A DNA stretch of 64,000 nt from Phocoena phocoena (Eukaryota; Chordata; Mammalia; Artiodactyla; Phocoenidae). Below, one piece after another: positions 56,925 to 64,000 of the stretch. A model generated the notes under the pieces. It saw only the letters and a list, made by a program, of their open reading frames with translations. It was not told the DNA's origin and ran no database searches. The stretch's first letter is position 1, and every line of letters begins with the position of its first letter. A program made the translations under genes and the position numbers. Where the stretch lies: positions 120,967,680 through 121,031,679 of the forward strand of contig NC_089240.1 in assembly GCF_963924675.1 (NCBI RefSeq). Reading direction: 5' to 3'.

Positions 56925-57298
56925 GGGAAAAAAGTGTCAAGAAGAACCTAGGGGTAAGACAGGAATAAAGACGCAGACCTACTGGAGAACGGACTTGAGG
57001 ATATGGGGAGGAGGAAGGGTGAGCTTTGACAGGGTGAGAGAGAGTCATGGACATATACACACTAACAAACGTAGTAAGGTAGATAGCTGGGGGGAAGCAG
57101 CCGCAAGGCACAGGATATTAGCTCGGTGCTTTGTGACAGCCTGGAGGGGTGGGATAGGGAGAGTGGGAGGGAGGGAGACGCAAGAGGGAAGAGATATGGG
57201 GACATATGTGTATCTATAACTGATTCACTTTGTTATAAAGCAGAAACTAACACCATTGTAAAGCAATTATACCCCAATAAAGATGTTTAAAAAAAAAG
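55251..57298 (+). mobile_element. Young 5'-truncated L1
   Basis: The last 2 kb of an L1 closely related to the intact copy. It begins inside ORF2 at about residue 717, runs to the ORF2 stop at 56924, and continues through the 3'UTR to AATAAA at 57276-57281 and an A-rich tail. By eye there are roughly twenty amino-acid differences from the intact ORF2 over about 555 residues. No convincing duplication was found. Confidence 0.95.
57276..57281 (+). terminator. L1 polyadenylation signal
   Basis: AATAAA a few bases before the A-rich tail of the 55-kb L1 copy. Confidence 0.85.
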
Positions 57299-57490
57299 AA
57301 AAGAACAAACAGTAACACGTCTGATCGAGACGATTAAAATACTGAAACACTTTGAATAATAAGATCATGGCATTTGCTAAATATTCTTTCTGTTTATGGC
57401 AGTTAGAAGATGCTAATTCTTTAACCACATGTGATTCTGTTTCCTTTAGCACCCTGCTAGGCATATAGTCAGTGCTAAATAAAATGGAGG

Positions 57491-57743
57491 GAGGGACTGC
57501 CCTGGTGGCGCAGTGATTAAGAATCTGCCTTCCAATGCAGGGGACGCGGGTTCGATCACTGGTCAGGGAAATAGATCCCACATGCATACGCAACTAAGAG
57601 TTCACATGCCACAACTAAGAGTTCACGTGCCACAACTGAGGAGCCCGCCAGCTGCAACTAAGGAGTCCACCAGCCTCAACCAAGGAGCCCACCTGTCGCA
57701 ACTAAGACCCGGTGCAACCTAAGTAAAAAATAATAAATAAATA
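57491..57743 (+). mobile_element. CHR-type SINE with repeated body
   Basis: CHR head ('gagggactgccctggtggcg') and B box 'gggttcgatcac'. The body is built of short reiterated units such as 'gccacaactaagagttcac' (twice) and related 'caactaaggag' units; the tail is 'aataataaataaataaa'. It is flanked by a perfect 14-bp duplication 'aaataaaatggagg' (57477-57490 and 57744-57757). Confidence 0.92.
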
Positions 57744-57757
57744 AAATAAAATGGAGG

Positions 57758-58713
57758 CAATTATTGAACTCTGAACCATTTTGCCACCACATCCAACACC
57801 ATAAAATGAAGGGACACATTTCATAGGCCATATAAGCATATATGTCTTCTCACTTCATAGTTATTCCCATATATATGAAAATATTCATATTCTACATAGA
57901 TAATATAACTTGTTTCGTTGCATAACCCACCTTGTCCAAAGCACATGGATGCCATGGGTTGATTAAGTGTATTACCGCTGTAACAATAATTCATAGAAGA
58001 AACGATTTGAGATTACAGTGAATTATATTCTCATAGCAGGAACTCTGAGATAAGTCAAATGGCTTCCAATGCATTTGGTCTCTATTCCTAAATAACTACG
58101 CTTAGATCAGTTATCCAACTGTGCAGGAGTGGGCCTTTAATGGATTCAACCCAAGACATCCATGTGCTTTGGAGCAGATGCAGGTACAATAACAGCAAAG
58201 ATTTTTTTTATTAAACAGGGTTGTTACAAAAGGAAAGGTAAAACAGATTTTGACAGTCCTTAGCAAGGCAACAGGCTACAAAGTTAGGCTATGCCTTGAG
58301 TGACAGGGATTTTTGAAATTCCCTAATTTCTTTATTTAGTATATCAAGAGACAGGCCTGGTGGACTTGACTTAGGTTTAAGACAGGAAAGATACCATTTC
58401 TAGACCAGAAATGGAAAGAAAGAAATAGAATTTTCCTTTTCTGAGTGCATCTCAGAGCCAGTGGACTGTTCGTACTAAGGCAGAAGAGAGGTGAGAAGAA
58501 AACCAAAAAGATTCTATAGGACCAGCGTCTTCCCATATCCCACAAATCTGGTCCCTGGTCATCACCATTCTACTCTCTGCTTTTACATATACAATTTAAA
58601 ATTCTACACACAAGGGAGGTCATTCAGTTTCATTCTGTGTCTGGAATATTCACTATGTATATCAAATCATCACGTTGTACATCTCTTATGTATACAACTT
58701 TTAAAAAAATTTT
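57758..58713. other. No gene seen; weak old L1 tail
   Basis: Mostly unique. 58550-58700 carries phrases resembling old L1 3' ends ('caaatcatcacgttgtacat'). No coding evidence: the 161-codon frame at 58491-58976 crosses from this sequence into the next L1 leader and is not a gene. Confidence 0.4.
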
Positions 58714-61700
58714 GGAGGGGAAGATGGCGAAAGAGTAAGATGCGGAGATCACCTTCCTCCTCACAGATACACCAGAAATACGTCTACACATGGAACAACT
58801 CCTACAGAACACTTACTGAATGCTGGCAGAATATCTCAGACTTCACAAAAGGCAAGAAATACCCAACGTACCTGGGTAGGGAAAAAGAAAAAAGAAAAAA
58901 CAGAGACAAAAGAATACGGATGGGAGCTGCACCAGTGGGAGGGAGCTGTGAAGGAGGAAAGGTTTCCACACACTAGGAAGCCCCTTCGCGGGCAGAGACT
59001 GCGGGTGGCGGAGGGGGAAGCTTCCGAGCCACGGAGGAAAGCACAGCCACAGGGGTGCGGAGGGCAAAGCGGACAGACTCCCACACAGAGGATCAGGGCC
59101 GACCACCACTCACCAGTCTGAGAGGCTTGTCTGCTCCCCCGCGGGGCGGGCGGGGCTGGGAGTTGAGGCTCAGGCTTCGGTCGGAGCACAGGGAGAGGAC
59201 TGGGGGTGGAGGCTTGAACACAGCCTGCAGTGGGTTAGTGCACCACGGCTAGCCGGGAGGGAGTCCGGGGAAAAGTCTGGACCTGCCGAAGAGGCAAGAG
59301 ACTTTTTTTTCCCTCTTTGTTTCCCGGCGTGCCTTGAGAGGAATTAAGAGCGCCACTTAAAGGAGCTCCAGAGACGGGCGCGAGCCGAGGCTAAAAGCAT
59401 GGACCCCCAGAGGCGGGCATGAGACGCTAAGGCTGCTGCTGCCACCACCAAGAATCCTGTGTGCGAGCACAGGTCACTGTCCACACCCCCCTTCCGGGGA
59501 GCCTGTGCAGCCCGCCACTGCCAGGGGCCCGGGATCCAGGGACAACTCCCCCGGGAGAACGCACGGCGTGCCTCAGGCTGGAGGAACGTCATGACAGCCT
59601 CTGCCGCCTCAGGCCCGCCCCGCACTCCGCGCCCCTCCCGCCCTCCCCCCAACCTGAGTGAACCAGAGCCCCCAAATCAGCGGCTCCTTTAACCCCGTCC
59701 TGTCTGAGCAAAGAACAGACGCCCTCCAGCGACCTACACGCAGAGGCGGGGCCAAATCCAAACCTCAGCCCCAGGACCTTTGGGAACAAAGAAGAGAAAG
59801 GGAAATCTCTCCCTGCAACCTCAGAAGCAGCGGATTAAAGCTCCACAATCAACTTGATGTACCTGCATCTGTGGAATACCTGAATAGACAACGAATCATC
59901 CCAAATTGAGGAGGTAGACTGTGAGAGCAAGATTTATGATTTTTCCCCTTTTCCTCTTTTTGCGAGTGTGTATGTGTATGCTTCTGTGTAAGATTTTGTC
60001 TGTATACCTTTGCTTCCACCATTTGTCCTAGAGTTCTATCCGTCCGTTTTCTGTTTTTAAAATTTTTTCTTAATTTTTTTATTTTAATAACTTTATTTTA
60101 TTTTACTTTATCTTCGTTTCTTTCTTTCCTTCCCTCCTTTAGACAACGAATCATCCCAAATTGAGGAGGTGGACTTTGAGAGCAAAATTTATGACATTTT
60201 CCCCTTTTCCTCTTTTTAAGACTGTGTATGTGTATGCTTCTGTGGGAGATTTTGTCTGTATAGCTTTGCTTCCACCATTTGTCCTACGGTTCTATCCATC
60301 CGAGGTTCTTTTTTTTCTTTTTAAATTTTTTTCTCTTAATAATTTTTTATTTTAATAATTTTATTTTAATTCACTTTATTTTATTTTACTTTATCTTTCT
60401 TTTTTCCTTCCTTCCCTCCTTCCTTCCTCTCTCCCTCCCTCCTTTCTTTCTTTCTACTTCTACTAATTTTTTCCTTCTACTTTTTCTCCCTTTTATTCTG
60501 ACCCGCGTGGATGAAAGGATCTTGCTGCTCCAGCCAGAAATCAGTGCTGTGCCTCTGAGGCACGAAAGCCCACTTCAGGACACTGGTCCACAAGAGAACT
60601 CCCAGCTCCGCATAATATCAAATGGCGAAAATCTCCCAGAGATCTCCATCTCAACACCAGCACCCAGTTTCACTCAACGACCAGCAAGCTACGGTGCTGG
60701 ACATCCTATGCCAAACAACTAGCAAGACAGGAACACAACCCCACCCATTAGCAAAGAGGCTGCCTAAAATCATAATAAGTCCACAGACACCCAAAAACAC
60801 ACCACCAGACGTGGACCTGCCAACCAGAAAGACAAGATCCAGCCTCATCCACCACAACACAGGCACTAGTCCCCTCCACCAGGAAGCCTACACAACCCAC
60901 TGAAACAAACTTAGCCACTGGGGACAGACACCAAAAACAACGGGAACTATGAACGTGCAGCCTGCAAAAAGGAGACCCCAAACACCGTAAGATAAGCAAA
61001 ATGAGAAGACAGAAAAACACACAGCAGATGAAGCAGCAAGATAAAAACCCACTAGACCTAACAAATGAAGAGGAAATAGGCAGTCTACCTGAAAAAGAAT
61101 TCAGAATAATGATAGTAAAGGTGATCCAAATCTTCTTAATAGAATAGACAAAATTCAAGAAACATTTAACAAGGACCTAGAAGAATTAAAGATGAAACAA
61201 AAAACGATGAACAACACAATAAATGAAATGAAAAATACTCTAGATGTGATCAATAGCAGAGGAACTGAGGCAGAAGAACGGATAAGTGACCTGGAAGATA
61301 AAATAGTGTAAATAACTACTGCAGAGCAGAATAAAGAATAAAGAATGAAAAGAACTGAGGACAGTCTCAGAGACCTCTGGGACAACATCAAACGCACCAA
61401 CATTCGAATTATAGGGGTTCCAGAAGAAGAAGAGAAAAAGAAAGGGACTGAGAAAATATTTGAAGAGATTAGAGTTGAAAACTTCCCTAATATGGTAAAG
61501 GAAATAGTTAATCAAGTCCAGGAAGCACAGAGAGTCCCATACAGGATAAATCCAAGGAGAAATACACCAAGACACATATTAATCAAACTGTCAAAAATTA
61601 AATACAAAGAAAACATATTAAAGGCAGCAAGGGAAAAACAACAAATAACACACAAGGGAATCCCTAAAAGGTAAACAGCTGATCTTTCAGCAGAAACTCT

Positions 61701-62030
61701 GCAAGCCAGAAGGGAGTGGCAGGACATATTTAAAGTGATGAAGGAGAAAAACCTGCGACCAAGATTACTCTACCCAGCAAGGATCTCATTCAGATTTGAT
61801 GGAGAAAGTAAAACCTTTACAGACAAGCAAAAGCTGAGAGAGTTCAGGACCACCAAGCCAGCTTTACAACAAGTGCTAAAGGAACTTCTCTAGGCAAGAA
61901 ACACAAGAGAAGGAAAAGACCTACAATAACGAACCCAAAACAATTTAGAAAATGGGAATAGGAACATACATATCGATAATTACCTTAAATATAAATGGAC
62001 TAAAGGCTCCCATGAAAAGACGCAAATTAA
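58714..62030 (+). mobile_element. Young L1 with complete 5'UTR, truncated at ORF2 start
   Basis: Begins at the L1 5' end ('aagatggcga' YY1-type site at 58721) and follows the intact element through the leader (CpG-rich part, 255-bp duplication at 59885/60140, pyrimidine tracts) and ORF1 (61001-61893). It stops about 80 bases into ORF2, near 62030. No ORF2 body, 3'UTR or A tail follows, and no duplication was seen. A 3' truncation is not what target-primed reverse transcription normally produces. Confidence 0.93.
61001..61893 (+). pseudogene. Broken L1 ORF1 (58.7-kb copy)
   Basis: 893 bases aligned to the 894-base intact ORF1, so at least a single-base deletion (near 61130) plus in-frame stops ('atagtgtaaataac' at about 61304, 'aaagaataaag' near 61332 and 'aaaaggtaaacag' near 61667). 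The internal open piece 61345-61674 keeps 'NIRIIGVPEEE' of the RRM. Not functional. Confidence 0.92.
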
Positions 62031-62570
62031 CTCCTTCATAGAAGAAAATTATTAAAGGATAAGTAGTAAAACTGTGACCATATGAAATTATATATACATA
62101 TACACACACACACACACACATACTAGAAGTATATACATATATATGTATATATATACCAGACGTTTGAACCTTTTGAATAATATATAAAATATTAAAACTT
62201 GACATAAATGACAACAAACTTTTAGAACTTAAACCAACAAAATTTGGTGTGGCAGAGGAAAGGTATTTAACTACTGACATTATTTTAGAATACTGGAGTA
62301 TGGAGGTGGTAATAAGAACAGGACCAGCTTTTACTTGGTTTTATTCTTGTAATAAAACTCTTTGCAGGCAATGCCCCCCTTTATTGCCTGCCCTGGGCGC
62401 AGGCCACTCCCCCTGCCCCTCCTGTGGGAGGCCACTGCTCCACTCAAACTTTCTTAGCAAAAAGTGGGCCTAATCACTATTGGGTTTGTGACCTCGAAAA
62501 ACACCTTTCCTTTCTTCCCTCCTTCCTTCCCCCCATCTCTCCTCTTTCTTTCCTTCTCTTTCTTATTTAT
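62031..62570. other. No gene; AT/CA simple repeats
   Basis: Simple TA and CA repeats at about 62085-62160 directly follow the truncated L1. 62390-62470 is locally GC-rich but unassigned, and 62505-62562 is a pyrimidine tract. Confidence 0.5.
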
Positions 62571-62585
62571 TATACATTTTTAAAG

Positions 62586-62889
62586 AAATTTTGCCTTTTT
62601 TTAAAATTTTATTTATTTATTTTTGGCTGTGTTGGGTCTTCGTTTCTGTGCGAGGGCTTTCTCTAGTTGCGGCAAGTGGGGGCCACTCTTCATCGCAGTG
62701 TGTGGGCCTCTCACTATCGCGGCCTCTCTTGCTGCGGAGCACAGGCTCCAGACGTGCAGGCTCACTAGCTGTGGCTCACGGGGCTAGTTGCTCCGCGGCA
62801 TGTGGGATCTTCCCAGACCAGGGCTCGAACCTGTGTCCCCTGCATTGGCCGGCAGACTCTCAACCACTGTGCCACCAGGGAAGCCCTAG
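62586..62889 (-). mobile_element. CHR-family SINE, long subtype
   Basis: Antisense, about 300 bp: the tail appears as 'ttatttatttatttttggct' and the reversed head as 'ccaccagggaagccc'. It is flanked by a perfect 15-bp duplication 'tatacatttttaaag' (62571-62585 and 62890-62904). Confidence 0.96.
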
Positions 62890-62904
62890 TATACATTTTT
62901 AAAG

Positions 62905-63468
62905 TTTACTTTCCATTTACAGTTATTATAAAATGCTGGCTAGATTCCCGATGGTGTACACTACGTCCTTGAGCCCATCTTACACCTAATAGTTTGTACC
63001 TCCCACTTACCCACACCTATCTTGCCCCTCCCCCTTCCCTCTCCCCACAACCAGTAGTTTGTTCTCTATATCTGTGAGTCTGCTTTTTTGTTATATTCCG
63101 TTGTATTTTTAGATTTCATAAGTGATATCATACAGTATTTGTCTTTCTCTGACTTATTTTACTTCGCACGATGCCCTCCAAGTCCGCCCTTGCTGCTGCA
63201 AGTGGCAAAATGTCATTCTTTTTATGGCTGAGTAGTATTCCATTGTATATATGTACCACATCTTCTTTATCCATTCCTCTGTGGATGGACACTTCCATAC
63301 CTTGGCAATTGTAAATAATGCTGCTATGAACATTGGGGTGCATGTATCTCTTTGAATTAGTGTGGTTTTTTTTTTTTGGATATATACCCAGGAGTGCAAT
63401 TTCTGGGTCATATGGTAGTTCTATTTTTAGTTTTCTGAGAAATCTCCATACTGAAAACCACCATTCTT
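62905..63468 (-). mobile_element. L1 ORF2 C-terminus and 3'UTR, minus strand
   Basis: The only clear minus-strand L1. It reads (minus strand) ORF2 C-terminal text '[15 protein letters not shown]' at about 63440, then '[20 protein letters not shown]' at about 63250, then a 3'UTR whose reversed form carries 'cttgcccctcccccttccct'. The frame is broken by shifts. The SINE at 62586 abuts its 3' end. Confidence 0.85.
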
Positions 63469-64000
63469 TTAGTCCTTTGGACTGACTTTTAGTAAGGCAA
63501 GGTGTTTGGGATTTTTGAGGGCTGTTAGTTGCTGACATCATATGGTGAGATGTAACAAACACTACGATGAGGTAGGCGCCCTGGGGGCAACTACTTTGTA
63601 TGCCTTTTTAGGAGATGGCACTGGCACTCCACACATAACACCACTCCCCAGCTAAATCCCCTCTCCTGCACACACACACAGAAACACTAAGTCCTTGTCT
63701 TCTTGTCCCACGGGAAGTGTATCTTTGGGGCTCAGTCCCGACCGACTCCTTCTCCCCACTCTCTGGCTAACCGGACCTTCTGGTCCGACCCCCAACGCTG
63801 CAGCACCCATTTCCCTCCCTCTTCACATACTTGCTTCTTCCCTTCCTTCTCTGCTCCCCACCATCAGAGAACTCTGACACACACATTTTCATATCAGGTG
63901 GATTTTATTTAATTTTCACAATTAATGAACCCTGTCGGTGTAAGATTCAGGGTTTATACAGTTGGACATTTCTCAGTCTTGATAACCCCCCCAGAGATTT
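63469..64000. other. Non-repeat edge sequence; possible minus-strand gene 3' end
   Basis: No repeat named. A reversed AATAAA (63904-63909) is followed, on the minus strand, by a GT-rich stretch ('aaaatgtgtgtgtcagag', 63871-63889) at a spacing typical of a Pol II cleavage site. No coding sequence seen. Confidence 0.3.

Noticed and set aside
55240..57310. Target-site duplication for the 55.2-kb L1
   Set aside because: 'caagcacagt' upstream and 'caaacagt' downstream are only loosely similar. I could not support a duplication.
62340..62420. 'aataaaactctttgcagg' followed by a GC-rich stretch, reminiscent of a retroviral LTR R region
   Set aside because: Too short, with no primer binding site, no second LTR and no internal retroviral coding sequence. 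Only solo MaLR LTRs were found in the window.

Overview
This window is a stretch of mammalian, very probably cetacean (whale or dolphin), nuclear DNA, intergenic or intronic, and dominated by layered retrotransposons. The cetacean call rests on at least ten tRNA-derived SINEs that open with the 'ggcttccctggtggcgcagtgg' type of head (the CHR family of whales and hippos), including a short young subtype of about 205 bp ending in a pure A tail. It is supported by young Cetartiodactyla-type L1s and by the absence of any visible BovB element, which a ruminant window would normally carry. I found no host protein-coding exon I would defend, no rRNA, no tRNA gene outside SINEs and no CRISPR.

Centrepiece: 7333-14901 is a full-length L1 (LINE-1) on the plus strand with a 13-bp perfect target-site duplication. 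It has a 2.4-kb CpG-rich 5'UTR starting with a YY1-type site, an intact 297-codon ORF1, an intact 1272-codon ORF2 with every endonuclease, reverse transcriptase and C-terminal Cys/His residue I checked, a 3'UTR and an AATAAA signal. It is a candidate for a retrotransposition-competent element. ORF1p (RNA-binding chaperone) and ORF2p (nickase plus reverse transcriptase) would form the RNP that copies the element and, in trans, probably the A-tailed SINEs around it.

Other L1 copies: 30660-36285 is an older, frameshifted, near-complete copy. 55251-57295 is a young 5'-truncated copy whose ORF2 C-terminal half is still open. 58714-62030 is a young copy with a complete 5'UTR and broken ORF1 that stops abruptly just inside ORF2. 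Ancient L1 fragments lie at about 5.0, 15.8, 16.9, 23.3-25.6, 36.3-39.7, 40.1, 43.9-45.6 and 62.9-63.5 kb. Almost all lie on the plus strand.

Layout: 1-6.8 kb holds old L2, MIR, MER20 and MER5A relics, with a three-level nested stack at 4.3-5.5 kb. 6.8-14.9 kb is a SINE in a MIR followed by the intact L1. 15-30 kb holds old L1, L2, MIR, a hAT-like element, MLT1 LTRs and two SINEs. 30.6-39.7 kb is the older L1 followed by an ancient L1 with two SINEs. 40-49 kb holds L2 and ancient L1 with SINE and MLT1 insertions. 49.8-53.3 kb carries two young minus-strand SINEs. 55-62 kb holds two young partial L1s, and the right end has a SINE, a minus-strand L1 tail and a possible minus-strand gene 3' end.

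Family names are from recognition of the sequence, not from a database search. Boundaries of old repeats are approximate (plus or minus about 20 bp, more for L2).
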